Shown here piece by piece: positions 16,753-25,119 of a stretch of DNA of 64,000 nt (position 1 is its first letter; every line of letters begins with the position of its first letter). The notes beneath the pieces are model-generated. The model saw nothing but the letters and a program-made list of their open reading frames with translations. It had not been told where the DNA came from and did no database searches. The translations under genes were made by a program, and so were the position numbers. Source of the DNA: Epidermidibacterium keratini (GTDB taxonomy: Bacteria > Actinomycetota > Actinomycetes > Mycobacteriales > Antricoccaceae); NCBI RefSeq assembly GCF_009834025.1, contig NZ_CP047156.1, forward strand, positions 2,998,067-3,062,066. The letters run 5' to 3'.

Positions 16753-17491
16753 TCGCGGGAACGGTCGTCCCAGATCCGCCCGAGGGATGGGTGGACGGGC
16801 CGGTCGCGGTGTCATAGACCTCGAAGGCGATCGGCTCGTACGCGGACTCCCAGTCAGTAGTAGTGCACACCGCCGCGAACTCGTAGTTACCGAGGTTGGC
16901 CGGATAGCTGACACTCCAGCTCCCATCGGCACCGGCGGTAAACGTGGTGTCGACCTGCGTGCCGTCCTGGAGCGTGCCGACCAGATTTACCTCTCCCGGA
17001 GCGCCGGCGGCACTGATGCAACCCGCGCCGACGATCATGATCGTCGATCCGTCCGCGCTGAGAACTGCGCTCAGATCGGGAAGCGCCGCGGGGACCTGCA
17101 CGCTGCTGGGCGGGTAGCTGACGGTGGACTGGTAGATATCGCAGCTCGCCGCGACCGTCGCCGTGCCGGACGCGACATCATCCGCACTGATGTTGGCCTG
17201 CCACGATCCGTCATCCGCCGTGGGAGCCGTGCCCGACCACGTCTGTCCGGCTGCGTCGGTCACGGTGAGGGTGACAGTTCCGGTCGTCGTGCCTTCGGTG
17301 CCGATGCATCCGGTTCCGGAGACGCTGAAACCCTCAGCCGGGTCGCTATCGGGAACGTCGACGGTGTAGTTGTAGTAGGCGACCGACGGTGCGCTCAGGT
17401 CGGCAGGCGGGTCGGCGTACGCCGACGTGGCCGGGATAATTGCGGTCGCGATGCCAGCGGCGAACAGGGAACCTACGAGGCGTCGGCGCAT
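16607..17491 (-). CDS. Secreted LAxTG-type cell-wall protein with two two-cysteine modules (paralogue 2)
   Basis: 294 residues. After a signal peptide (cleavage near SAYADPPAD) come two copies of the shared module: SVSGTGCIGTEG, ADDGSWQANIS, AASCDIYQ; then MIVGAGCISAAG, GADGSWSVSYP, AAVCTTTD. A Ser/Gly/Thr linker leads to the sorting signal LAATGAD, a hydrophobic helix and GRRRKTS. ATG 17491 follows GGAGG by a good distance, so I prefer it to the longer frame to 17569. The last 49 codons are almost identical to paralogue 3. It probably displays a disulfide-stabilised beta module on the wall; its role is unknown. Confidence 0.8.
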   Translation of the reverse strand: MRRRLVGSLFAAGIATAIIPATSAYADPPADLSAPSVAYYNYTVDVPDSDPAEGFSVSGTGCIGTEGTTTGTVTLTVTDAAGQTWSGTAPTADDGSWQANISADDVASGTATVAASCDIYQSTVSYPPSSVQVPAALPDLSAVLSADGSTIMIVGAGCISAAGAPGEVNLVGTLQDGTQVDTTFTAGADGSWSVSYPANLGNYEFAAVCTTTDWESAYEPIAFEVYDTATGPSTHPSGGSGTTVPASTGTGGSKATGPQLAATGADTDGLGWLAGGLVASGAAALYAGRRRKTS

Positions 17492-17679
17492 AGCCAACCT
17501 CCATCTCATGATGCGGGCAAGCACCACGTGCTGAACGCGATGCTGTCGGTGAGTCGCCCGGGGATACACGCGTCATATACACGAAGGTGAAGGTGGCGTG
17601 TGGGCTGAGCAGAGCGTAGCGCCGCGTGGCGGTTCGGTGAGATTTCGTTGCCGATCGGTGACCAGCCGTTTTGTGGCCG

Positions 17680-17901
17680 GTAAAACGCCGGTGCGCCGTA
17701 CGACCGCGGGGGCTCGGTCGTACGGCGCACCGGGTGTTGCTAGGTGCAGATCCCCTTAGGAGGTCTTGCGGCGGCGGCCGGCGTACAGCGCGGCGGCGCC
17801 GCTGGCGACCAGGCCGCCGGCGAGCCAGCCGAGGCCGTCGGTGTCGGCGCCGGTGGCGGCCAGCTCCGGGCCGGTTGCCTTCGAGCCGCCGGTGCCGGTG
17901 C
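17680..17901. repeat. 222-bp near-identical direct repeat, copy B
   Basis: Partner of 16531-16752: 221 of 222 positions are identical. It includes the 3' end of the 17756 gene and its terminator. Such identity only at the 3' ends points to recent gene conversion or a duplicated cassette end. Confidence 0.9.
17690..17731 (-). terminator. Rho-independent terminator of wall-protein gene 3
   Basis: Identical to the terminator at 16541-16582: 17-bp perfect stem, 8-nt loop and a short U-tract on the minus strand. It ends the 17756 transcript 24 bp after the stop and separates it from gene 2. Confidence 0.8.
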
Positions 17902-18337
17902 CGGTGCCCGATCCCGTGCCCGAGCCGCCGGTGTTGCCAGCCGGTGCGGTCGTCGCGGCGTTGATGGCGGCGTCGGGGTAGTTCAGCGTCTCGCCGTAGA
18001 TGTCACAGGTGGCCTTCACGACGTAGGAGTCGCTCGGGTCCAAGGTGGCCTCCAGGCCCCAGCTGCCGTCAGCCTCAGCGGTGTACGTCGGGGAGCCATC
18101 TTCGTTGAAGACCGGCTCGCCAGCGGAGTCATAGACGTAGACGGTGATGGTGCCAGGCGTGCCTTCGGTGCCGATGCAGCCGGCGCCGACGATCTCGTAG
18201 TTGTAGTCGTCACCGTCGACTGCCGTGACGGTGATCGGCGGGACGCTCTCCGGCGGTGCGGCCGAGGCCGGCCCAGCGATCAGTGCGAATCCAGCGGTGG
18301 CGCCCACCACGACGGCGGCGCGGGTCAGTCGCTTCAC
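17756..18337 (-). CDS. Secreted LAxTG-type cell-wall protein with one two-cysteine module (paralogue 3)
   Basis: 193 residues, the shortest paralogue: signal peptide (cleavage near GPASAAPPE), one module (EIVGAGCIGTEGTPGT, EADGSWGLEA, KATCDIYGETLNYP), a Gly/Thr-rich linker with repeated GTGSGTG, then LAATGAD, a membrane helix and GRRRKTS. GTG 18337 has GGGGAG 7 bp upstream. The single module makes it the simplest form of the family. It is divergent from cydA across 215 bp. I do not recognise a described family; function unknown. Confidence 0.8.
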   Translation of the reverse strand: MKRLTRAAVVVGATAGFALIAGPASAAPPESVPPITVTAVDGDDYNYEIVGAGCIGTEGTPGTITVYVYDSAGEPVFNEDGSPTYTAEADGSWGLEATLDPSDSYVVKATCDIYGETLNYPDAAINAATTAPAGNTGGSGTGSGTGTGTGGSKATGPELAATGADTDGLGWLAGGLVASGAAALYAGRRRKTS

Positions 18338-18470
18338 AGATGTTCTCCCCGGGGGATAGGTAAATGCCGCGTTTAATATCCGTACGGCCTCTGTGAAAGT
18401 ACACGAACCATGGCGTGGATCACACCCCGGCCCCTACACCGACTCGATGTGTCCGGACCCACCGCTGACC

Positions 18471-18486
18471 AGGGACCTTGGTCCCT
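18471..18486. promoter_or_regulatory. DosR/DevR-like palindrome upstream of cydA
   Basis: AGGGACCTTGGTCCCT is a perfect 16-bp palindrome that matches the core of the actinobacterial DosR/DevR box (GGGAC-TWWAGTCCC-like, with GGGACC and GGTCCC arms seen in other actinomycetes). Its centre lies 74 bp upstream of the cydA start. It could recruit a NarL-type hypoxia/NO regulator to activate cytochrome bd synthesis, and could also affect the divergent wall-protein gene. Confidence 0.55.
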
Positions 18487-18552
18487 AGTGAGGTTCATGT
18501 GAGGCGCGGACCATGAGTAGCGGAGTTCGGTTTAAGGGAATCGGAGGGCTCC

Positions 18553-20001
18553 GTGAGCGCAGAGCTGATCGACCGGTGGCAGTTCGGGATCATCACCGTC
18601 TACCACTTTCTGTTCGTTCCGCTGACCATCGGCTTGGCGCCGCTGATCGCGGGACTGCAGACGGCATACATCCGCACCGGCAAGCTGCAGTACGTCCGCG
18701 CCGCGAAGTTCTTCGGCAAGCTCTTCCTGATCAACTTCGCCATCGGCGTCGCGACCGGGATCGTGCAGGAGTTCCAGTTCGGCATGAACTGGTCGGAGTA
18801 CTCGCGCTTCGTCGGTGACATCTTCGGCGCCCCGCTGGCCATGGAGGGACTGGTCGCCTTCTTCCTCGAGTCGACCTTCCTCGGGCTGTGGATCTTCGGC
18901 TGGGGCCGACTCTCACCCAAGCTGCACGTGACCTCGATCTGGCTGGTCTCGATCGGCACGATGTTCTCGGCGTACTTCATCCTCGCTGCGAACTCGTGGA
19001 TGCAGAACCCGGTCGGCATGACGATCAACGAAGACGGCCGGCCGCTGCTCGGCTCGATCGGCGATGTGCTCTTCAACCCCGTGCAGCTCGTCGCCTTCCC
19101 GCACGTGATTGCCGGAGCCGCCATGACCGGCGGCGCGGTGATGGCCGTCGTGAGCGCGTGGTATCTCTATCGCGGCAAGTACGCCGACGTCTTCGGCCCG
19201 ACCTTGAAGCTCGGCGCCTGGTCGATCCTCGTGGGCGGTGTCGCGTCGGTGATCACCGGCGACCTGCAGGCCCGCGTGATGACCATGGTGCAGCCGATGA
19301 AGATGGCCGCCGCTGAAGCGCTCTACAACACCACCGACGGCGCCAGCTTCTCGGTCTTCACCATCGGCAGTCTCGACGGAAGCCGCGAGATCTTCTCGAT
19401 CCGCATCCCCAACCTGCTGTCATTCATGGCCACTGGCTCGTTCAACGGCACGGTCGAGGGGATCGACCAGCTGCAGGCCCAGTACGCCGCGGAGTACGGC
19501 GCCGGGACCTACACGCCGATGATTCCGGTGACCTACTGGACGTTCCGGCTCATGATCGGCACCGGCGCGCTCGTCGCGCTGTGGGCGGCATGGGCGCTGT
19601 GGCAGAAGAAGCGCGGCAAGCTCGAGGGCAACAAGTGGCTGTGGCGCGGCGCCATCCTCGCACTGACGATGCCTTTCCTGGCCAACTCCTTCGGCTGGAT
19701 CTTCACCGAGATGGGCCGCCAGCCGTGGGCGGTGTTCGGGCTGCTGAAGGTCAAGGACTCGATCTCACCATCGGTCTCGGCCGGCGAGGCGCTGACCGGG
19801 TTGATCTCGCTCACGCTGCTGTACGGCGTACTCGCGGTCGTCAACCTCAAGCTGATGATCAAGTACGCCAAGTTCGGCCCACCGTCTGAGGAAGAGGTGC
19901 TGGACGCCCTCGAACCGAAGCCGCTGCTGCCCTCGGACAAGTTCGACAACGACGACCATGACGACGAGGACGCCGAGCGCCCGATGTCGTTCGCCTACTA
20001 G
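18553..20001 (+). CDS. cydA: Cytochrome bd ubiquinol/menaquinol oxidase subunit I
   Basis: 482 residues, about nine membrane helices. The heme b595/d-region His is in ITVYHFLFVPLTIG near residue 18, the heme b558 His is in VAFPHVIAGAAMTGG, and the quinol-oxidase signature is EMGRQPWAVFG. The Q-loop is short, as in actinobacterial and other non-enteric enzymes. With CydB it oxidises quinol and reduces O2 to water at high affinity. GTG 18553 follows GGAGGG at 18543-18548. It heads cydABDC, with spacing of 12 bp to cydB. A DosR-like box lies upstream. Confidence 0.96.
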   Translation: MSAELIDRWQFGIITVYHFLFVPLTIGLAPLIAGLQTAYIRTGKLQYVRAAKFFGKLFLINFAIGVATGIVQEFQFGMNWSEYSRFVGDIFGAPLAMEGLVAFFLESTFLGLWIFGWGRLSPKLHVTSIWLVSIGTMFSAYFILAANSWMQNPVGMTINEDGRPLLGSIGDVLFNPVQLVAFPHVIAGAAMTGGAVMAVVSAWYLYRGKYADVFGPTLKLGAWSILVGGVASVITGDLQARVMTMVQPMKMAAAEALYNTTDGASFSVFTIGSLDGSREIFSIRIPNLLSFMATGSFNGTVEGIDQLQAQYAAEYGAGTYTPMIPVTYWTFRLMIGTGALVALWAAWALWQKKRGKLEGNKWLWRGAILALTMPFLANSFGWIFTEMGRQPWAVFGLLKVKDSISPSVSAGEALTGLISLTLLYGVLAVVNLKLMIKYAKFGPPSEEEVLDALEPKPLLPSDKFDNDDHDDEDAERPMSFAY

Positions 20002-20013
20002 CGGGGACACACC

Positions 20014-21081
20014 ATGACACTCGTCGACTTCTGGTTCTACATCATCGCCCTGCTATGGGTGGGATACCTCTTCCTCGAAGGCTTCGACTTCGGCGTCGGC
20101 ATGCTGCTGCCGGTCCTGGCGCGCGACGACAAGGAACGTCGCGTCATGATCAACACGATCGGGCCAGTGTGGGACGGCAACGAGGTGTGGCTGCTCACCG
20201 CTGGCGGTGCGACGTTCGCCGCGTTCCCGTTCTGGTACGCGACCATGTTTTCCGGGTTCTTCCTGCCGTTGTTGATCATTTTGCTCGCGCTGATCCTGCG
20301 AAACGTCGCCTTCGAGTACCGCGGCAAGGGTCGGGCCGGTGACACCCGCTGGATCCGCACGTGGGACCGCTGCCTCATCTACGGCTCGCTGGTGCCTGCG
20401 GTCATGTGGGGCGTCGCCTTCGCCAATATCCTGCGCGGCGTGCCGCTGAACGCCAACGGCGACTACACCGGCGGCTTCTTCAACCTGCTCAACCCATATG
20501 CCCTGCTTGGTGGGCTGACGACGCTGAGCGTCTTCCTGATGCACGGCGCGGTGTTCCTTGCGCTGAAGACGGCAGGCGACATCCAGCAGCGCGCCGAGGC
20601 GCTCGCGAAGAAGCTCGGTCTGCTCGCGCTCGTCATCGCCGCCGTGTTCTTGCTCTGGACCCAGCTCGCGTACGGATCGGCCGGAAGCGCCGTTCTCTTC
20701 GCGATCGCTGCTGTCGCGTTGATCTTCGCCCTGGCGATGATCTTCGGCAGCCGTGAAGGTTGGGCCTTCGTCGGACTCGGCATCACGATCGCCACGTTCA
20801 CCTTCGGGATCTTCGTGGCGCTCTACCCGAACGTGATGCCAGCAACCGACCCACAGTTCACGTTGACCGCCGAAGCGGCCGCATCCTCGCCGTACACCCT
20901 GAAGGTCATGACCATCGTCGCCGCCATCACGGCGCCGGTCGTGGTTGCCTATCAGGCATGGACGTACTGGGTGTTTCGCAAGCGGATCAGCGTCAAGACC
21001 ATCCCCGATGCGCCGAAGGCCCCCCGGCCCAAGGCGCAGGAGGTGGGGCCGCCGGAAGGAACGGTCGAAACCGCGAGATGA
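20014..21081 (+). CDS. cydB: Cytochrome bd oxidase subunit II
   Basis: 355 residues, about eight membrane helices. The N-terminus (FYIIALLWVGYLFLEGFDFG, then the GPVWDGNEVWLL signature) is diagnostic of CydB. It pairs with CydA in the membrane. It follows cydA by 12 bp, and its stop codon overlaps the cydD start by 4 nt, so the oxidase and its assembly transporter are translationally linked. The C-terminal tail is short, polar and Pro/Lys-rich, with no special features. Confidence 0.96.
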   Translation: MTLVDFWFYIIALLWVGYLFLEGFDFGVGMLLPVLARDDKERRVMINTIGPVWDGNEVWLLTAGGATFAAFPFWYATMFSGFFLPLLIILLALILRNVAFEYRGKGRAGDTRWIRTWDRCLIYGSLVPAVMWGVAFANILRGVPLNANGDYTGGFFNLLNPYALLGGLTTLSVFLMHGAVFLALKTAGDIQQRAEALAKKLGLLALVIAAVFLLWTQLAYGSAGSAVLFAIAAVALIFALAMIFGSREGWAFVGLGITIATFTFGIFVALYPNVMPATDPQFTLTAEAAASSPYTLKVMTIVAAITAPVVVAYQAWTYWVFRKRISVKTIPDAPKAPRPKAQEVGPPEGTVETAR

Positions 21082-22718
21082 GGCCCCTCGATTCGAGGTT
21101 GCTCACTCTCGCCTCGGCCACCCGGTGGCTGATGGCCGGCGCCGTCGTCGTTGGTGTGGGGGCCACGGCGGCGGCGATCGGCTATGCCACGGTCCTCGCG
21201 AGCATCATCACCGATGCGATCCGCTACGACCAGCCGGTCGCTGGACTGGCGCGATCCCTTGCCTGGCTGGGGATCTGGATCCTGCTGCGTACGGCGTTCG
21301 CGTGGGCGGGGGAGTACTTCCCACGCACGATCGCGGCGCGCATGACTGCTCAGCTGCGCCAGGCCCTGCTGCGCCACGTGACCACAGAGGACCGTGGGGC
21401 CGGCGTACGCCGCAGCCCCTCGTCGCTGATTGCCCTCGCCACGAGCGGCATCGACGACCTGCAGGGGTACGCCGCCCGCTTCCTGCCGCAGCTGGTCGTC
21501 GCCACGCTGGTGCCGATCGGGGTGGTGGCCTACGTCGGCTGGCTCGATCTCACGTCGGCGTTGATCGTCGCCGGGACATTGCCGTTGATACCGCTGTTCA
21601 TGGTGCTGATCGGCAAGTTCACCCAGACTCGCACCGATCGGCAGTACCGCCGGCTGGAGCAGCTGGCTCATCGCTTCACCGACGTGGTGACCGGGCTGAG
21701 CACGCTGAAGGCATACGGCCGCGCCGAGGCGCAGGGCTCACTGATCGCCGATGCCGACGCCCGTTACAAGAAGGCGGCGATGTCGACGCTGCGTATCGCG
21801 TTCCTGTCGTCCTTCGCCCTTGAGCTGCTCGCGACGCTGTCGGTTGCGCTTGTCGCCGTCGCGATCGGGCTTCGGCTTGCTGGCGGGAGCATGGAGCTGC
21901 AGCCCGCGCTGACCGTGCTGCTCGTCGTACCGGAGGCCTACCTAGCGCTGCGCGCTGTCGGCACCCACTTCCACGACAGCGTCGACGGATTGACTGCGGC
22001 GCAACGATTGTTTGCGGTCATCGAGGATCGGCCGGCGCCCTCCGGGACGGGCCGCGTCCCGGCCGGCCCCGTGCCGATCGAGCTGCGTGACATCGAAGTG
22101 GACTTTGCCGTCGACGACCGCCGGCCAGTCGCGATCGCGGATCTGACGATCGTTCCGGGCACGATGACGGCGCTTCGCGGTCCCAGCGGTGCCGGCAAGA
22201 GCACCGTGCTGAACCTCGTCGCCGGTCTTCTTGCCCCGACGAGCGGCGCGGTAGTCGTCGGCGGCACCGACCTGCGCGAGATCGACCGCGACGCCTGGCG
22301 CTCGCACATTGCCTATGCCGCACAGCATCCGCACCTCATCGCTGGGACTCTCGGTGACAATCTGCGACTGCTGCGACCGGACGCGCCCGACGACGAGCTG
22401 CAACGCGCAGTACACATCGCAGCGCTCGACGATGTGGTTGCCGGACGTGGCGTGGACGCCGAGCTCGCCGACGGTGGGGCCGGGCTCTCGCACGGGCAGC
22501 GGCAGCGGGTCGCACTCGCCCGGGCGCTGGTCGCCCGAAGACCGCTGCTCTTGCTCGACGAGCCGACGTCCGGACTCGACGAGCAGACCGAACGTCTGGT
22601 GCTCTCGCGCCTGCGCGCAGCGTTGCCGGATACGACGGTGATCATGGCCAGCCACAGCCCCGACGTACTCGACTTCGCAGATGTCGTGCTCAGTGTCGGC
22701 GCGGGACTGCGCTCATGA
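21078..22718 (+). CDS. cydD: Thiol reductant ABC exporter subunit CydD
   Basis: 546 residues: six-helix membrane domain followed by an ATPase domain. Walker A is GPSGAGKSTVLNL, the signature is LSHGQRQRVALARAL and Walker B is LLLLDEPTSG. CydDC exports glutathione or cysteine to the periplasmic side and is needed to assemble cytochrome bd. In actinomycetes without glutathione the physiological thiol is uncertain. ATG 21078 overlaps the cydB stop; the frame continues upstream but only inside cydB. Its stop overlaps cydC by 4 nt. The two half-transporters are separate genes, whereas some actinomycetes carry a fused CydDC. Confidence 0.93.
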   Translation: MRPLDSRLLTLASATRWLMAGAVVVGVGATAAAIGYATVLASIITDAIRYDQPVAGLARSLAWLGIWILLRTAFAWAGEYFPRTIAARMTAQLRQALLRHVTTEDRGAGVRRSPSSLIALATSGIDDLQGYAARFLPQLVVATLVPIGVVAYVGWLDLTSALIVAGTLPLIPLFMVLIGKFTQTRTDRQYRRLEQLAHRFTDVVTGLSTLKAYGRAEAQGSLIADADARYKKAAMSTLRIAFLSSFALELLATLSVALVAVAIGLRLAGGSMELQPALTVLLVVPEAYLALRAVGTHFHDSVDGLTAAQRLFAVIEDRPAPSGTGRVPAGPVPIELRDIEVDFAVDDRRPVAIADLTIVPGTMTALRGPSGAGKSTVLNLVAGLLAPTSGAVVVGGTDLREIDRDAWRSHIAYAAQHPHLIAGTLGDNLRLLRPDAPDDELQRAVHIAALDDVVAGRGVDAELADGGAGLSHGQRQRVALARALVARRPLLLLDEPTSGLDEQTERLVLSRLRAALPDTTVIMASHSPDVLDFADVVLSVGAGLRS

Positions 22719-24367
22719 TCAGCGATGTCGCGCGTCTCATCCGGCTGGCGCGGCCAGCGCGCACCCGGCTCATCGGCGCGATCCTGCTGGCTGCCGGCGC
22801 CACCGGCGCGGCGGTCGCGCTCCTCGCGGTCTCCGGGTGGCTAATTGCGCGGGCTTCCTTCGAACCCCCCGTGCTGCACCTGATGGTCGCCGTCGTCGCC
22901 GTGCGCTTCTTCGGGATCAGCCGCGGCGTGCTGCGGTACGCCGAACGTCTGGTCGGCCACGACGCCGCGTTTACCGCGCTCGCCACCGTGCGTCAACGCC
23001 TCTATGCGCAGCTGGAGCGGCTCGCACCGATAGGCCGGCTATGGCGCCGCGGCGACCTGCTTGATCGCCTGGTTGCCGATGTCGATGCCGTCCCGAACGT
23101 GCTCACCCGCGCGGTCGTGCCCGCTGTCTCCGGCGTCCTCGTTATGGCCGCTGCTGTCATCGCCGCCACCATCATCTTGCCGTCGGCTGGAGCGGTGCTC
23201 GCGACTGCGCTTGTTATTGGCGCGATTCTCGGTCCGTGGACGGTGGCGCGCGCTGACCAGCGCGAGTCGGCGCAGCTGCGTGACGTGCAGGCGCGCCGGG
23301 CAGACCTCATCGCCGAGACCGTCCTTGCCGCAAGCGATCCCGGGCTCGCCGAGATCGGTCCGGGCCGGCTCGCCGCAGTCGCCGATCTCGACGTTGCCGA
23401 GGCTCGCCTCGTGCGTCGCGCGGCGCGGCGGGCCGGTGTGGCAAACGCCGCCACCATGCTGTCGCTGACCGCGGCAAGCGCGGTGATCTGGTGGCTGGGC
23501 AGCGGGGCGACCCAGGCCGGCACCCTCGCGGCCGAGAACGCGACGCTGCTGGTGCTGCTGCCGCTCGGCTTGCTGGAGGTCTCGGGCGCGATGCAGCCCG
23601 CCGTGGCTGCCGCCGCTCAGGCCGCCGCAAGCGCGCGCCGGATCTTCGGCGTACTCGACACTCCGGCCGAACGAGCTCGACCCGGCGCGGAGGTGCCCGC
23701 TGAGCCGTGGCCGATCGTGCTGCGCGACGCGGCGCTGACCTGGCCCGGCGCCGACGAGCCCAGCGTGCGCGATGTCGACCTTCACCTGGCGCCCGGACGG
23801 CGCATCGCGATCGCCGGACCGTCCGGCAGCGGCAAGTCCACGGTGTTGGCCGGGTTGATGGAGTACGCCGATGTCACCGGCGGCGATTATCTGGTTGCGG
23901 GCGCCCCACATGCCGAGTACGCCGCCGACACGGTGCGCTCGATCTACGCATGGTGTGACCAGCAAGCCCACCTGTTTGACACGACGATCGCCGAAAACGT
24001 GCGGCTGTCGCGGCCCGGTGCAAGCGACGAGCAGATCGCCGCAGCCCTCGACGCGGCGCGGCTCAGCGACTGGATCGCGAGCTTGCCGCACGGCGCCGAG
24101 ACGATGGTGGGACAGTTCGGCGTACGCGTCTCCGGCGGGCAGCGCCAGCGCATCGGGTTGGCCCGGGCCTTGCTCGCCGACCGCCCGGTGCTGCTCGCTG
24201 ACGAGCCGACCGCGAGCCTGGACCGGGAGACCGCCGATCGGTTGATGCGTGATCTGCTGGCCGCGTCCGGTGACCGCGCCCTCGTGGTAGTCACGCACGA
24301 TCGCCGCTATTTAGGCGATTTTGACGTCGTGCTCGACCTCGAGGCGACGCAGCTGCTCGCGCGATAG
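22715..24367 (+). CDS. cydC: Thiol reductant ABC exporter subunit CydC
   Basis: 550 residues, membrane domain plus ATPase. Walker A is GPSGSGKSTVLAGL, the signature is VSGGQRQRIGLARALL and Walker B VLLADEPTAS has the usual Asp-Glu pair. The switch His is in VVVTHDRRY. It forms a heterodimer with CydD. It starts at ATG 22715 inside the cydD stop and ends 13 bp before the stop of the convergent LuxR-type regulator. The three 4-nt or near-zero junctions from cydB onwards indicate a single transcript. Confidence 0.93.
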   Translation: MISDVARLIRLARPARTRLIGAILLAAGATGAAVALLAVSGWLIARASFEPPVLHLMVAVVAVRFFGISRGVLRYAERLVGHDAAFTALATVRQRLYAQLERLAPIGRLWRRGDLLDRLVADVDAVPNVLTRAVVPAVSGVLVMAAAVIAATIILPSAGAVLATALVIGAILGPWTVARADQRESAQLRDVQARRADLIAETVLAASDPGLAEIGPGRLAAVADLDVAEARLVRRAARRAGVANAATMLSLTAASAVIWWLGSGATQAGTLAAENATLLVLLPLGLLEVSGAMQPAVAAAAQAAASARRIFGVLDTPAERARPGAEVPAEPWPIVLRDAALTWPGADEPSVRDVDLHLAPGRRIAIAGPSGSGKSTVLAGLMEYADVTGGDYLVAGAPHAEYAADTVRSIYAWCDQQAHLFDTTIAENVRLSRPGASDEQIAAALDAARLSDWIASLPHGAETMVGQFGVRVSGGQRQRIGLARALLADRPVLLADEPTASLDRETADRLMRDLLAASGDRALVVVTHDRRYLGDFDVVLDLEATQLLAR

Positions 24368-24380
24368 CTCGACCGGCAGG

Positions 24381-25022
24381 TCAGCGGATGCGCATGGTGG
24401 CGATGGCCGCGGCACGTGAGGTCACTCCGACCTTGAGGAAGATCCGGGTGACGTAGTTCTTCACGGTCTTCTCCGAGAGCCCGAGTCGACGGGCAATGGC
24501 CTTGTTGGACTCTCCGTCCAGCAGCAGCGCGAAGACCCGCGCCTCCTGCCCGGTGAGCTCGGGCGCTTCGTTTTGGTGGGTATGGCGCGTGGGGCAGTCC
24601 GCCGTACGCCCGCAGGCAAAGGCCTGTGCCTGCAGCTCGCCGTCGGGATCGTCGACGACGTCGCGGATGCGGGAGGTCAGTGCCGACTCAGGGATCATCA
24701 CGATCCGCCCGCACTTCGGCGGAGTGAACCCACCGAGGCGTCCGAGGCACACGATGCGTGCCGTGCCCGCGTGGGCGGCGAGGGCGCAGAAGCGGTCGTT
24801 GGCCGTCACGGGGTCGGTGACGTCGTTGGAGGCGATGACGACGTCGATGTCGCACGTCTCCAGGAGGGCAATGGCAGCGGGTAGAGAGCCAGCCTCATGG
24901 ACCGTGCTGATGTGCGGGTCGTCGTGCAGCACCGCGCCGAGCCCCAGGCGCACCACCGGCCGCTCGTCGACGAGAAGGACGCGAAGATCCCGACTCGGAC
25001 TACCGTCGGCTGTGCTGCTCAC
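24381..25022 (-). CDS. LuxR/NarL-type regulator with a degenerate receiver domain
   Basis: 213 residues. Residues about 13-125 look like a receiver domain: VLLVDERPVVRLGLGAVL gives the acidic pair D19/E20. The position of the phospho-acceptor Asp is Ser65 (IDVVIASND), so canonical phosphorylation is not expected, although D67 is near. A six-cysteine set (57, 79, 92, 104, 137, 143) lies between and after the receiver strands. The C-terminal LuxR helix-turn-helix is complete (LTGQEARVFALLLDGESNKA and IARRLGLSEKTVKNYVTRIF). GTG 25022 is preceded by AAGGAAGT. It is convergent with cydABDC, which carries a DosR-like box, so a functional link is possible but unproven. Confidence 0.8.
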   Translation of the reverse strand: MSSTADGSPSRDLRVLLVDERPVVRLGLGAVLHDDPHISTVHEAGSLPAAIALLETCDIDVVIASNDVTDPVTANDRFCALAAHAGTARIVCLGRLGGFTPPKCGRIVMIPESALTSRIRDVVDDPDGELQAQAFACGRTADCPTRHTHQNEAPELTGQEARVFALLLDGESNKAIARRLGLSEKTVKNYVTRIFLKVGVTSRAAAIATMRIR

Positions 25023-25119
25023 CGCACTTCCTTTCCCCTGCTCTCTAGCCTAATGCGGCACGTGTGATAACGGGGAGTGAATGCCTGGTGATCGTCGTCC
25101 TAACGGTGCTGTGGGTCGC

